From: Prorocentrum cordatum
Taxonomy: Eukaryota; Sar; Dinophyceae; Prorocentrales; Prorocentraceae
Direction: 5' to 3'
Length of the DNA stretch: 64,000 nucleotides
NCBI GenBank assembly: GCA_963575745.1
Contig: CAUYUJ010014753.1
Span: 21,001-85,000, forward strand
Shown here one piece after another: positions 21,720-33,659 of this stretch (position 1 is the stretch's first letter; each line of letters starts with the position of its first letter). A model generated the notes under the pieces. That model made no database searches, had not been told where the DNA came from, and saw only the letters and a program-made list of their open reading frames with translations. The position numbers and the translations under genes are program-made.

Positions 21720-22795
21720 GCCGACGCCCCCCTTCCAACAGACCGCACCGGGACGGCCCGTCTCAGTTGCCGCAGGAGGAGGAGCAGGCGCGCGAGAAGC
21801 ACATTGGCGCACCGAGGACGAGGTGGAAATCAAGAAGCCGCTTCGTTGTTCAAGCTTTGGGATTCGAGCAACGCGGCGCGCACTCAGTCTGTGCGCGAGT
21901 TGCTTCGCGTCGCGCTATGGAAAGGAACGCCGCGCTCAGGTCTTTGGGCGCCGCCGCGAAGTTTCACGTTTCTGGCGCGGTCTGCGCGGTCGCGATCGCG
22001 ACTTGGACGGCCGGCGGCAGCGCGCGTGGCCCCGCGAGCTGCCTTCGCCGCCGGCGCCCGCGACGCGTCGCTGCCGCGCGCTGTGCGCCTCGAGACTTCC
22101 GACCCCAGGTGTCCGGCAGCATCCGGTCGTTCCCGTCGCCGCGCTTCTTTCGCGCGGTTCCGCTGATGCGGCCCGAGCATTTTGATGCGCATGTTTCCTT
22201 CGAAGTTGGCAGCCCCGCTGTGCGAGGCCGCGGCATGCTCGGAGGTTGGTCTCTGATGGAAAGGACGTTCGTTGGCCCCAGATGGTCCATTGAATCATGG
22301 ACGCAACTCTGGCTTTGCCGGAGGCTCGCCGGCAGCTCCGCCAGGCAGGACATCGATCTCAATTCAACGCACCAGTTTCGTCAAAGTGCCTGATGCTCTT
22401 TGATTCAGAACGCCCTCGGCAACAATCAACGACACTCAATTGCGCAAGGAATTTAGCCAGTGGGATTGCGTGAGTTGTGCAATTGTTGGCGATGCATGTC
22501 CGCAGCCTGCCTGGCGAGGCCCCAGCAAGCCCAGGCGTGTTCATGTATTGAATTATTGTACTAAGCTGCCGCGGTAAATGAAACGCATGAGCGTCGTCTG
22601 CGGCTCGCCGTTGGTTTCGACATGGAGGGCGCCAAGATAGTTATACCTGAGAAATGTGCGTCACCCTCATAGAATCTGTTTTTTGTTCAAAGTTGCATGC
22701 GCGGCCATACACCGCGCCATTCAGTCAAGGCGCCGCGTTGGAACCATCCTCGAGCACGTGCGTGTGTTAGTTTATCTATACACAGACATGCATGT
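21720..22795. other. Unassigned GC-rich region
   Basis: A 208-codon frame runs from 21767 to 22393, but two overlapping frames are equally open, as expected in GC-rich DNA. No motif is recognisable. 22400-22795 is more AT-rich and shows nothing. Confidence 0.35.
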
Positions 22796-22799
22796 CATG

Positions 22800-23075
22800 T
22801 TCTCTATTTCTCTTTACCTCTCTCTCTCTCTCTCTCCCTGTCGTTTTCTCTCTCTCTCTCTCTCTCTCTTTCTTTTTCTCTGTTTCTCTCCATCTCTGTT
22901 TCCCTCCTTTCGTCACTGCCTTTGTTTCATGTTATTTCTCTTTACATGTATCTCTCTCTCTCTCTCGCTCTTTCCCCCCTTGCCTCTCATTACCTCTCTC
23001 CCTCGGGCTCTCTCCCTTTCCATCTCTCCTTGTCTTTATTCCTCTTGTCTTTATTTATCTTTCTGTATTTCTGTG
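22800..23075. repeat. CT-rich microsatellite
   Basis: Imperfect (CT)n and TTTCTCTCT tracts over about 270 bp. Leu/Ser-rich frames are artefacts. Confidence 0.85.
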
Positions 23076-23307
23076 TCTATGTATGCAGTTCTCCGTCCCC
23101 ATCCCTCTTTCGCTCCGCCTCCCCTCTCTCGCAGTCCCCCGCTCCTCTCTTGCCCTCCGCTCCTGATCCTCACCGTTCTTCTCTCCCTCCCGTTCCTGTT
23201 TGCCCCCGCGCGCCTCGAAGTACGCCGGGGGCAAGCATGGTGATGCAGGCAGGCATTTGCGGCGGCCTCCTTTTTTTTTCGGGGAAGCGAAATGCGGACC
23301 TCCCCTC

Positions 23308-23470
23308 TCAGGAGGAAAAGAAACACACAGACACAATTAATCGTCGATTTCCCAGAAAATATGGGAAAATATGGGAAGTGGGGGGGAAGACAGAAACCCA
23401 GAAAATATGGGAAAATATTGGGAATCTTTTTATTTGTGCGTATTTATTTGTGTGTCCCAGGGCCCCTTCA
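23308..23470 (+). mobile_element. IE element copy 6
   Basis: This 163-bp copy starts TCAGGAGGAAAAGAAACAC and ends CAGGGCCCCTTCA. It shows no clear flanking duplication. An AG lies immediately after the end (TTCAAG). Confidence 0.85.
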
Positions 23471-25120
23471 AGATGGTCCGCCGGCGCGCGCGATCGCCCC
23501 GTCGGAAGTTCAGGAATAGAGACACAGACACACTTTGGCGCTGGCAAGGGTCACCCGGTCCAGAGTGCTCCCAGTTTCTGCAGGGAGGCCCAGGTGGTTT
23601 CCGAAGCACGTTTTCGCGAAACACCAGTAGCCCCAAAATGGGGCCACACGTTGGGGGCCCTTTGGGCCAAAACCACCCCTGGGCAACTTCCAGAAACGGG
23701 TGCCCAAGCGGAGTTACGCCCGACATCGCGACCCCACGTTGGGTCGTTCTCTAGATTCCCATGCCAGAAGCAAAGGGGTCGTCGTAAATTGTGTCCTGCC
23801 TCCGCCTCTGTCCTTGCTTCCTCCTTGTGCACCCACTCGGACTCATTCGCGCCGAGACTCACTCACACCCCCGTCTCACATCACCATCGTCATCATACGA
23901 ATAGCTATTCACACATACACAGCCCCTGTGATTCATCCCCTTTTCCAACTCGTACTGGGAGCCTTTCATGTTCATCTGTGCGTCATCCGTTTCATTAGTG
24001 CCGACCGGCTCATTTGCACGTTGTCGTTCGTATTGAGACCCACCCAGACCGATATTTCCAGATCTGGACCATTTTGTTTTTCATACCAATTTTGTTATAC
24101 TCGCATATATCCAGCCGTAGCCTGTCACATCCATCAGCGAGATGCATTCATTTTCGGGCTTACTGGCATGTAGTCACCCAGATACAGCCGCTCACAATCG
24201 GACTACCCCATATTCAGACGGACTCCTACTAAGACGCACCCATGTTGAGCAACCGTGTGCCAAATTAATCTGGCAACCCAATGTGAGAAGGCCAGGGGGT
24301 TGGTGACATCCTCCTCTCTCCTCCCCTCCTTCCTCCCCCCACTCTCTTCCCACCAAATCCCGACGTCGTTACCTGTGGTCACAACATGGAGCAGCAGAAA
24401 TTTCGACCCCGAGCCCAAGTTTCTCATCCCGAGCCGTTTCTTCGACGGGGTTTTGTGAGGTCTTCTTGAGGCCGACAGCGGTCCAGCACCTCCCGGCATC
24501 CTGCTATTTTTGACGGCCCGCGGGCGCAGGGGCTCGCGGGGAGGTTCCCGCCGTGGCCACGCGGGCGCCCCGGGAGGCCCCGAAACGCCTGAAAGCCCTC
24601 ACCTTCGAGCCTCGAGCAGCGAAGTTCGAAGCCCCTCACTCGGCGTCATCCCAGCATACTTATACTACATGTGCGTCGCCCCCCGGGGGCGATGCGCGCA
24701 CCGAGAAATCTTACAATATATGCGTCGTGGTGGGCGCATTCTGGCCGCACCGCTCGGGAAACGATATCCTACAGGATGGGTATACTACATGTTTGGGTCG
24801 GGCGCGCGCCTCCAAGGACAACATCTAGTACCAGCATGTCTTTGCGCATCCCACTCATCCTCGAAGCCCTCGTGGCCCTTCCCGCCTGGCCCCGCTCGGA
24901 GGCAGTCTCGGCGCCCCCGCTCGGAGGGCAGGGAACCCCCACCAGACCGAGGAGGAGGGAGTTCCCCCTGCGCGGCCACCGGCAGAAGGGGGGGAGACTT
25001 CGATGGGGCGTTCTGGGGCCGTCTTGGAGGACGTCGGGCCATCTTCGGGTCTCGGGCCGCCTCGACGCCCTCTTGCGGGTCTCGGAGGCCATCGGAACAG
25101 CCCGACCTTCCGCGCGTGCG
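23471..25120. other. No gene recognised
   Basis: Mostly unique-looking DNA: GC-rich to 23780, more balanced to 24500, GC-rich again after. GCATACTTATACTACATGTG near 24653 and ATGGGTATACTACATGT near 24776 are a short repeated motif. No conserved protein, RNA gene or inverted-repeat element is evident. Confidence 0.35.
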
Positions 25121-25124
25121 CCGA

Positions 25125-25295
25125 AGAGGAGGAGGAGGAGGAGGAGGAGGAGGAGGAAGAGGAGGAGGAGGAGGAGGAGGAGGAGGAGGAGGAGGAAGAG
25201 GAGGAGGAGGAGGAGGAGGAGGAGGGGGGGGGTAGCGCAAACGGGTTTCAGCCAGAGCGGCAGATCTTGCAGGCTCTCGCAGAGCCGGATTCTGG
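25125..25295. repeat. (GAG)n array followed by diverged R230 fragment
   Basis: GAG/GGA triplets fill 25125-25228. From about 25237 GCAAACGGGTTTCAGCCAG and AGAGCGGCAGATCTTGCAGG resemble the start of R230 at 52983. Poly-Glu frames are artefacts. Confidence 0.65.
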
Positions 25296-25779
25296 ATTGG
25301 CCAGGTGTTCGGGGGCCGCTCGCGGCCTTGGAGACGGCCTGACATGATGCTTGAGTTGGCATGTGTCGGAGGCTGCCAGGAGCCAGAAGGGTTCGTTGGA
25401 CAAGGATGGTTTCGCTGGACTCGAGGTCCTCCCAGCCCGACCTCAGGCACTCCAGCACGACATGAGGCGCCCCAGCTTCTTGGGCCAGACCTTCTCGCCG
25501 TCCTCGAATGTGACCCCACCAAAACATAGACTGGCTCCGCAGGTCCTTGCTGGGTTGGCCGAGCCTGGCTTGCGCTAGCGCCGGTCAGTCCGCACCCGAG
25601 GATGTGCCCTCCCCCTCCAGGCTCTGGAGGATCGAGGCTGGAGGACCCATGTCTTGCGCGGCGGAAGACCTCTCTGGGCCACCGGGAGGCACGTCGTCGC
25701 CACGGCCGGACTCGCCCTGACACCCGGCGTCGCGAGCTTTGGGCAGAGCGTGGACCCCCGGAGGCCTGGAGCCTGTCTC

Positions 25780-25943
25780 TCAGGAGGGGAAAAAACACAC
25801 AGACACAATTAATCGGCGATTCCCAGAAAATATGGGAACATATGGGAAGTGGGGGGGGAGACAAAAACCCAGAAAATATAGGAAAATATGGGGGATGCTT
25901 TTTTTTTTGTGTGTATTTCTTTGTGTGTCCCAGTTTCCCTTCA
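25780..25943 (+). mobile_element. IE element copy 7
   Basis: The 164-bp copy starts TCAGGAGGGGAAAAAACAC and ends CAGTTTCCCTTCA. GTCTC is duplicated at 25775-25779 and 25944-25948. The junctions CTCTCAG-GAGG and CCCTTCAG-TCTC fit GA-AG splice boundaries. Confidence 0.9.
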
Positions 25944-26633
25944 GTCTCTGAGGGGCCAGCTCTCCACCCCGAGTCTCCTGCCGGTCCCGGGGCCCGGCAG
26001 GGGCCCCCAGGGGCAGAACGTTGACTCGGAGGCCCCCAAACGGGGTGGTGACCACACCGTGCGGTGAGTCGTTGGGAATTTTGGGTCACCGCACTGTTTT
26101 GGGACTCGGGTTGTTCTCCGAGGATGTCTCGGGCGACAGGGGCCTCCGTGGTCCCAAGACCGTGCGGTGACGGACCGTGCGGTGAGGTCTTGGGGGATTT
26201 CGAGGTCACCGCACGGTCTGTCACCGCACCGTTTCGGGACCCCAAAGTTGACAGCCATTGATAGTAAGGGTGATCGACTTCCCAAGGGTACCCTCGCCTC
26301 CTTGCCTCGTCGGTCGTCTCCAGTCCATCCTCAACCACTTTCGAAGGCCAGCCCCGCTCGAAAAGCTTCGGCATGGGCGTCGAAGGCCCCTGCATCCTTG
26401 TCGCGCATCCGTACTATCAGTTCTGATTGTACTCGTCAATGTAAGGATATCAGGGCGCCCCGAATGTCTGGCCGGAACGCACCCGACGATGTGTCTGGGC
26501 CCCCACGCAGAAGAGTTCCAGCCCCAGCCCAGATCGCCCCTTTCTCCCCGGCACGGCCAAGACGGGAGGAGGGAGCGAGCATGGTGGGGGAGATCATCCA
26601 CCCTTTTTCTCCTCATCCCACGTTTTTCCCTCC
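25944..26633. repeat. CCGTGCGGTGA inverted repeats; otherwise unassigned
   Basis: Between 26050 and 26235 CCGTGCGGTGA and TCACCGCACGG/TCACCGCACCG recur in both orientations with GTCCCAAGAC-like spacers, giving several hairpins. 26250-26633 shows no recognised feature. Confidence 0.5.
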
Positions 26634-26757
26634 CCCTCCTCCTCCTCCTCCTTCTCCGCCTCTCTTCCTCCTCCTACTCCTCCTCCTCCTCCTAGACCTC
26701 CTCCTCCTCCTCCTCCTCCTCCTCCTCATCATCATCATCATCATCATCATCATTATC
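26634..26757. repeat. (CTC)n and (ATC)n triplet arrays
   Basis: CTC triplets give way to ATC triplets near 26728. Confidence 0.85.
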
Positions 26758-26989
26758 CCCTCCTCCTCCGCCTTTCCATGGGATGCGGTTTGGGGGATGC
26801 TGACTTCAGCATCGGCTCTGGTGCATTCGCGGTCGGAAAGCAGCCGAACCTTACAAATTCTCATAGAATCCCGTCCAATCTCTCCTAATTGTTGACGCTT
26901 CGCGAATCCCCACCAGCCCATCCAGAAACGATGCCCAGAGGAATTGCCTCGATCAGGGAAGCGGGCAGCACACAGAGGAAGGGTCCCCC

Positions 26990-27810
26990 AGTGGAGGCTT
27001 CTTGGAGCGTCTTGGGGGCTTCTTGCTCTTGAAGCGTCTGGGGTGCCTCGGAGAGCTTCCTGGGGCTTTTTGGGGGTCTCTTGGGAGCCTCTTGGAGGCC
27101 TCTTGGGCGCCTGTCGGGGCGTCCTGGGGCCTCCTGGATGCCTCTTTGGGCCCTCTTGAAGCGCTCTTGGAAGCCTTGGGAGCGCTCTTGGAGCCCTCGT
27201 GGGCCATCTTGGAGCCATCTTGAGGCCTCAGCGAGAAAGCCAAAAACATTGATGTTCCAAAGGTTTTGGAAGGATGTTGGCCTCTTCGGGGCCTCCTGGG
27301 GGAGCTCTTCGGCCACTTGGAGCCGTCTTGGAGCGGTCTCTTGGAGCATCGTGGGCGCCATCTTGAGGCACTTGGGATATCTGGAGCATCTTGGAGATCA
27401 TCTTTGGCTCTCCCAGGCGTCACCTGAAGCAGTGCCCCCCCCCCCCAGGAGGCCAACATGTGGCCAAAACCTTAGTAACATCAGCGAGTTTGGCATTGTC
27501 GCCGAGGCCTCTTGGAGCGTCTTGGGTGCCTCTGGGGGGCCTCTGGGGCCTCTTGGAGGTCTCTTGGAGGTCTCTTGGGAGCCTCTTGGGGGCCTCCTGG
27601 GGGCCTCCTGGGGGATCTTGGGGCTTCCTAGCCACCTCTTGGGGCACCCTTGGCAGCCTTGGGGCCATCTGTGGGCCATCTTGGGTGAGATCGATCACAG
27701 GAGGGGGGGGGGGGTTAGGTTAAATTAGCGTTCCCCCCCCAAGAGGCCAAAATGAGGCCAAAACCATAGTAGAATCAATGATGTTGGCTTCCTCGCCGAG
27801 GCCGTTTTGG
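26990..27810 (+). repeat. CTTGGGGCC array with AT-rich cores
   Basis: GGCCTCTTGGGG-type units fill 26990-27440 and 27495-27680. They are separated by AT-rich cores containing GCCAAAAACATTGATGTT (about 27238), GGCCAAAACCTTAG (about 27461) and GGCCAAAACCATAG (about 27758). Confidence 0.7.
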
Positions 27811-28029
27811 ACGCCCTGACACCTCGCGCCCCCCCCCCCCCTCCAGGTCCAGGAGAGGGGGTAGGGGGAGGGGTCAAGTTAGCCAGCTCGAACGAGCGAG
27901 AGGGCTCCGTCCACTCCCACCCGCCCTCCCACAACATAAGAAGCAAGCGCGTCGCGTCCGACGCCCGTCGTTTATCTTATATCGTGGGCGGCTAGACGTT
28001 CCCCGCGCGCGATGTGCGCCGCGGCCCAT

Positions 28030-28490
28030 CTGTGCAGGTCCCGGGCCAGCCTCACGGGCCAGAGGCGTGCTAAGATCTCCGGTAACTAGTTAACAATCTT
28101 CTAGTTTGCGCGCGCGGGGCGGCCCTTGGGGGCCCCCAGACGAAAAGAACCCCGAGCAGGTCCTGGGCACGCCGGTCCCAACGATGGTTTTCTTCTTCGG
28201 CGCTGACTTCCAGGTCCCAGAGCTCCCCAGGAACGCCCCAAGAGAGCCGAGACGCCCCCGAGACGATCCGAGGGGCCCTGAGTCGCCGAAAGATCGTACC
28301 AAGACGCCCAAGATGGCCTCCAGACGGCCGAAGACGCCGCCAAGAAACCGCGGGGAGCCTCTCGAGGCCCTCCAAGAGCCTGAACAAGCAAAAACCTCCC
28401 AGGCATTCGTCACCCCAGGGCCTCCTGGAACGCCCCGGCGCCCAATGAATTGGCGAGCTAGAAACGAGCGCCGAGCCAAAGCGGGAGCGC
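28030..28490 (-). repeat. CTTGGGGCC array, minus strand, with conserved end
   Basis: The left end GCGTGCTAAGATCTCCGGTA followed by ACTAGTTAAC is conserved, inverted, at about 32475-32510. CCAAGACGCC and CCCCAAGAGAG repeats follow to 28390. Confidence 0.65.
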
Positions 28491-28559
28491 AACTTTAAGA
28501 AAATGTCGCTCGGCGCCCAAGCGGGAAGGTCATTTCATTCACTTCGAGCGGGGGGGGAG

Positions 28560-29280
28560 GGGGGTGTGCCGCGCCCAGTTCTTGCCATGCACTCTTGCGG
28601 GGTGGACGACAAGAACAGCTATGTGGGCAGGGAAAATCAGTATGGCATTGCTTCTGACAAGTAAGGTGGCCCCTCCCGCCTTGGGGTTGCCCCAGAAGTC
28701 CGCGCGCGCTGTGCGCCGCGACCCATTCCTGCCACGCATTTCGCACCGTCGAGGACAAGACAGGAGATGATGAAAGGAAAAACGGCAACTCGGTATTGTT
28801 TTTTTATAATCAAGATGGGAGGGCCCGCAGCCCGCATGGACGTCCGCACGCGATGTGCGCCGCGTCCCGTTCCTGCCGCATATTTCGCACCGTCGGCGAC
28901 AAGGGAGGCCATCTGAGAGGAAAAACGGAAACTTTGTATTGATTTTTTACAGTCAGGATGGGCGGGCCCGGATTGACGGCCGCGCGCGCGATGTGCGCCG
29001 CGTCCCATATGTACGCCGCGACCCACTGCTGCCACATATTTCGCACCATCGGCGACAAGGCAGGCCATGCTGAGATGAAAAAACGAAGACTTTGTATTGA
29101 TTTGTTACAGTCAGGATGGGCGGGCCCAGATTGATTGCCGCGCGCGATGTGCGCCGCGTCCCATTCCTGCCACGCTTTTCGCATCGTCGACGACAAGAAA
29201 GACGATGCTGAGAAGAAAAACGGCCACTCAGTATTTATATTCTACAGTCCGCATGGGAGGTCCCGGATTGGGTCGCTATC
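28560..29280 (+). repeat. ~140-bp tandem repeat, five units
   Basis: CGCGCGATGTGCGCCGCGTC recurs at about 28704, 28849, 28986 and 29140, with a weaker first unit near 28563. Each unit carries TTCGCACCGTCGGCGACAAG, a GGAAAAACGG element and CAGTCAGGATGGGCGGGCCC. An alternative is a decayed duplicated exon. Confidence 0.75.
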
Positions 29281-29299
29281 GGCCGGAATACAATGTAGG

Positions 29300-29655
29300 T
29301 GGGGGTATATTCGGATAAGGAACAAGGATAAACCCCTCCCCGATGGGAGGAGAAGGAGGGGTGGAAGAGGAAACTCTCTAAACCACCGACGCCCAGAGGG
29401 CTGGTGGGATTCAGCTTAGTCGTCCGCATCTGGCTCAGTGGCCCTTTATTGTTTCCTTTCCCTTTTCGTGGCTGCTGGCGCGCGGGCGCGCCAGGCTGCT
29501 GCACACAAAGCCTGGACCTGTCTGGCCGGAGGGAGAGGGAGGACGGGAGGGGGAGGAGGCTTCTGCCCTTCCCCTCCATCCTTCCCCCTCCTTTCCCCCC
29601 CCCCCTTCCCTCTCTGCGCGGAACTCCGAGCTTTCATGCTTATGTTTTCTTCCCC
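29300..29655. other. No gene recognised
   Basis: GC-rich unique-looking sequence leading into a satellite header. No motif was recognised. Confidence 0.35.
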
Positions 29656-29800
29656 AACCATCTTGTGGTGTTGGGTTCTCGTTTTGAAGAGACAGCGCCC
29701 CGCGTCTCCCTCCTCCCGCTGCCCTCTCCTCCTCCCCCTCGTCCCTCCTGCCCCGCCTTGCCTCTGCCCTCTTCGTCGCCATCGTCGTCGTCATCATCAG

Positions 29801-29839
<39 letters not shown>

Positions 29840-31075
29840 TACCATCCTCATTACCACCATCATCATCAGCATCATCAGCATCATCATCACCAGCATCATT
29901 CTCACCAGCATCATCATCATCACCATTACCACTACCACCATCATCATCATCAGCAGCATCGCAATCGCCATCGCCATCGCCATCGCCATGATGATGATTC
30001 CGGCACACCCATTCCGGCACAGCCTTCACACGCTTCGAGGCCCCATAAGGAGCTCCGCCGAAGGTCATGTGTCCGCACCACTCATTTCGGCACACCCCTC
30101 ACACGCTTCGTGGCCCCATAGGAAGTTCCGCCGGAGGTCACGCGTCCGCGCCATCCATTTTGGCGCCCTCCTCACACGCTTCGTGGCCCCATGAGGCGCT
30201 CCTCCGAGGGTCCCCGTGGCGCAGCCCGCATGCGTCCGCGCCACTCACTTCGACACATCCCTCACACGCTTCGTGCCCCCATAGGGAGCTCCACCGAAGG
30301 TTTCAGCGGCTCAGCCCGCATGCGTCCGCGCCACCCATTTTGGCAGACCCCTCACACGCTTTGTGGCTCCATGGAGAACTCCACCGAAGGTTTCAGCGGC
30401 CCATGTCGGCACACCCCTCACACGCTTCGCAGCCCCATATGAAGCTTCATCGAAGGTCCCCGTGGCGCAGCCCGCATGCGTCCGCGCAACCCATCTCGGC
30501 ATGCCCCTCACACGCTTCGTGGCTCCGCAGGGAGCTCCACCGAATGTTTCAGCGGCGTATCCCGCATGCGTCCGCGCCACCCATTTCGGCACACTCTTCA
30601 CACGTTTCGTGGCCCTCATGGGGAGCTCCACCCAAGGTCCCCGTGGCACAGTTCGCACGCGTCCCCGCCACCCACTTCGGCACACCACTCACACGCTTAG
30701 TGCTTAGTGGCCACATAGGGAACTCCATCGACGACCCCACCTGCGCACTTCGTATGCGTTTCCGCCACCTATGCCGGCACGCCCCTGACAAGTTTCGTGG
30801 CCCGATGGGGAGCTCCACCTACGACCCAGTGGCGCAGTTTGCATGCGTCCCCGCCGCTCGTTTCGGCACACTTCTCACACGTTTCGCGCCACATTTCGCC
30901 ACGCCCATCACTCGTGTTGGGGGCCCCACTGGGAGCTCAACCGAAGGCCCCCGCGGCGGTGTTCCCATGCGCCCTCCACCCCGCCCTATTTCGGCACCCC
31001 CCTCACGTCGTCCCACAAGGAGCCCCACCGAAGTCGATGCTCACAGTTGCGGCACCCACGCCAGTTTCTCCTGAG
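29655..31075 (+). repeat. Satellite block 4 with header, (ATC)n insert and tail
   Basis: The header TTGTGGTGTTGGGTTCTCG and AGAGACAGCGCCCCGCGTC is at 29665-29710. ATC triplets fill about 29785-29990. Satellite units with CACACCCCTCACACGCTTCG run from 30000 to 31020. The tail GTCGATGCTCACAGTTGCGG at 31033 closes the block. Confidence 0.85.
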
Positions 31076-31079
31076 GAGA

Positions 31080-31483
31080 TCAGTGTACAGATGCTTCTTT
31101 CCCTCTCGCTCTCTCTCCTGGCCCTGCTGTGCAGCGCCCGCGGCACGAGTGACCCACCGGCGCCCACAGGCCTCCCTCCCTCCTTTCTTTCCCTTCTTTC
31201 CCCCTTCCTCCCTTCCCTCCCTCCCTTCTTTCCCCCTTCCTCCCTCCCCTCCCTCCCTCCCTCCTCCCTCCTCCCCTCCCCTCCCCTCCCTCCCTTCTTT
31301 CCCCCTTCCCCCCCCCCCCTTCGGGCCCTCGCTGCTTCGCGGCCCCTTTTCCTCGGCCGTGCCCCTCCGCTCGCGTGTCTGGCTCCCGGGGCCCGTCCCT
31401 CGCTTCCTGCCGGCCCCCCATGGGGCCCCGTCGTCCCGCGGTCGGCTGCGTGCACGAGCTCTTGCTCTGACGATGCAAAACCC
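31080..31483. repeat. CCCT/CTTT pyrimidine-rich tract
   Basis: CCCTCCCT and CTTTCCC repeats fill 31165-31320. The remainder is GC-rich with no recognised gene. Confidence 0.6.
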
Positions 31484-32567
31484 GAGGATACATCAGCAAA
31501 AGCCCTTCTTCCCCCCCTCTGGGCGAAGAAGATGGCCCGTGTTCTCCTTTTTTTTATTGAATCGCTTCGCTCATTCCGCCGGCCCGTGATATGGCATCGC
31601 TGGTTTTTGTCTGTGTGTTCGTTGCCCATGTTGCGCTCTTGGGGGCGGGTGTCGTTCGGACGCGTTGCGTGGGGAGTTTTGATGGTGAAGCAGTTCCCTG
31701 GGGGTCGTCTCTCGATGGGGCGAAATAGAGTCGTCGTCAAGATGCTTCTTTGGGGGGCCTCTTGGGGTCTGTTGAGAGGCCGTTCGGGGGCGCCTGGGAG
31801 ACATGTTTGAAGCCTTCTGGGGCTTCTTTTGGGCCTCCTGGGAGTCTCCTGGGGCCTCTTGGCGACATCTTGGGGCCTCTTGGAGGCCTCTTGGGGCCTC
31901 TTTGGGACCTCCTGGGCGCCTTCTGGGACGGAGGGCTCCATTTTTGAGTTCTCGGTATCCCTCCTGAGTCCCTCTTGGGCCCGTCTTGGGGCCTCTTGGT
32001 CCGTCTTGGGCGGCACTTGGGCCGTCTTGAGGGCTCTCTTGGGTCGTTTCGGCGCCGTCTTGGGAGCTTCGTGGGCCGTCTTGGAGCGGTCTTGGGGGCC
32101 TCTTGGGCCGTCTTGGAGCGTCCGGAAGCCGAAAAAGCCAGAACACAAAAAACATCGAAAAAACCAATGAAAATCAACGATTTTGGCCTCTTGGGGCTCT
32201 CTTCGGAGGCCTCTTGGAAGGCTCTTGGGGCGTCTTGGAGGCCTCTTGGGCTGTCTTGGGGGCCTTTTGGGCCGTCTTGGGGTCATCTTCGGCGTCTTCG
32301 AGCGCTCTTTGGGCGTCTCGGGGGCCTCTTGGGCAGTCTTGGGGGCCTCTTGGGGCACTCTGAGCGCGCTCTGGGGAGCCTGAGAGGCCGCACCCAGTCT
32401 CTGAGTAGACTTGGTCGGGCGGCACCGGGCGTTGGTCGGGGTACTTTTCGGTAGAAATACTGTTAATACTGTTAACCAGTTACCGGAGATCTTAGCACGC
32501 CCTGGCCCGTTGGGCCGGCGAATTTTTTAACGAGGATAAATCAGCAAAAACCCTTCTTCCCCCCTCT
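31484..32567. mobile_element. 1.0-kb insert between 37/36-bp direct repeats
   Basis: The flank at 31484-31520 (GAGGATACATCAGCAAAAGC onward) recurs at 32532-32567 with three differences. Between them are AATCGCTTCGCTCATTCCGC, a CTTGGGGCC array (31735-32395) and GTTACCGGAGATCTTAGCAC. The same left motif opens the insert at 41859. No protein is encoded. Confidence 0.7.
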
Positions 32568-32569
32568 CT

Positions 32570-33030
32570 CAGAGCGTGAATTGCCTACCCCGCTTTCGCT
32601 TCCAGGCAGAACCGAGTCATGCCACGCGCCCCCTCGTCGAGCGGCCTGACCAGTACAGGTCGTAGTCTGGCATCGCTTGGTGTCTCTTGGAAGCGAGGGT
32701 GGTCAAAAGCGAGGTAGGTTTTCTTGCCCCCTACTCTCCCCCCCCCCCGGCCGGCGCGCGCGGGTCCCTCCCGCGGCGGGCGCACAGTCATCGGCAGCCG
32801 ACAGGCACCTCCGCCGCCGCTCCCCAAGCCGGGCAGTTCCCCCCCAGGGGCGGCCAGTCTGACGCCCAGGGCGTGTTTGTTCCCTCCCCCTTGCCTTGTG
32901 TCGAAGAATTGAACATTTGTGCCTCGTTTGCCCTCCCTCCCTCTCCCTTTGTTTTCGATTGCCTCGTGCCTCTTGCCTCGTGCTCCCTCCCCCCCTCGTG
33001 CCGTGAAGCATCTCGAGGCCGGGCGGCACC
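32570..33030. other. No gene recognised
   Basis: GC-rich sequence with pyrimidine runs. Nothing identifiable precedes the inverted-repeat element at 33059. Confidence 0.35.
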
Positions 33031-33058
33031 CGCGAAAAGAGGGCGCTCTCCACGAAGC

Positions 33059-33253
33059 TCGGGCCGGGCGAAAGGGGGGGATTGGGAAAGGGGGGGTTAC
33101 GAAATTTGCTGCATGCAGCTGGTTTCGGCCTCACCGAGGGGCCCATTCCTCGATACATGGCCGCCTCCGGCGCCGGGAGGCGCCGGGAAAATCAGCTACG
33201 TGAGCTGATTCTCAAACCCCCCCTTTGCTATCCCCCCCTTTCGCCCGACCCGA
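33059..33253. mobile_element. 195-bp TIR element, copy 1, with long direct repeats
   Basis: The ends TCGGGCCGGGCGAAAGGGGG and its inverted partner match over about 39 bp with few changes. The 25 bp before it (33034-33058) recur as 23 bp after it (33254-33276). The centre holds GCTGCATGCAGC and GGCGCCGGGAGGCGCC palindromes. Confidence 0.85.
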
Positions 33254-33423
33254 GAAAAGAGGGCACTCCACAAAGCGGAGACGGGCCCCGCGGCGAGGGC
33301 AGCCGCTCCTTGCACCTCGCGGGGCTCCCTGTGTAGCCCCGGCCAGCTGCGGAGACCGTCCGATCTGCGCGTCTGCCCCTCCCTCCCTTCGGGGGAGCGT
33401 AAGGCCCGGGTTTGCCAGGACTC

Positions 33424-33618
33424 TCGGGCCGGGCGAAAGGGGGGGATTGGGAAAGGGGGGGTTACGAAATTTGCTGCATGCAGCTGGTTTCGGCCCCACC
33501 GAGGGGCCCATTCCTCGATACATGGGCGCCTCCGGCGCCGGGAGGCGCCGGGAAAATCAGCTGCGTGAGCTGATTCTCAATCCCCCCCTTTGCTATCCCC
33601 CCCTTTCGCCTGGCCCGA
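33424..33618. mobile_element. 195-bp TIR element, copy 2, with long direct repeats
   Basis: Same length and near-identical to the copy at 33059. The 38 bp before it (33386-33423) recur after it (33619-33656) with two mismatches. These flanks are unrelated to those of copy 1, so the repeats belong to the target, not the element. Confidence 0.85.
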
Positions 33619-33659
33619 CTTTCGGGGGAGCGTAAGACCCGGGTTTGCCAGGACTCGGG

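Noticed and set aside
24785-26395. 536-codon minus-strand ORF
   Set aside because: It runs through a GAG array (poly-Pro), an IE element and unrelated DNA; GC-rich sequence explains its length.
31003-32358. 451-codon minus-strand ORF rich in Pro/Arg/Lys
   Set aside because: It translates the CTTGGGGCC array, which recurs at many non-coding sites.
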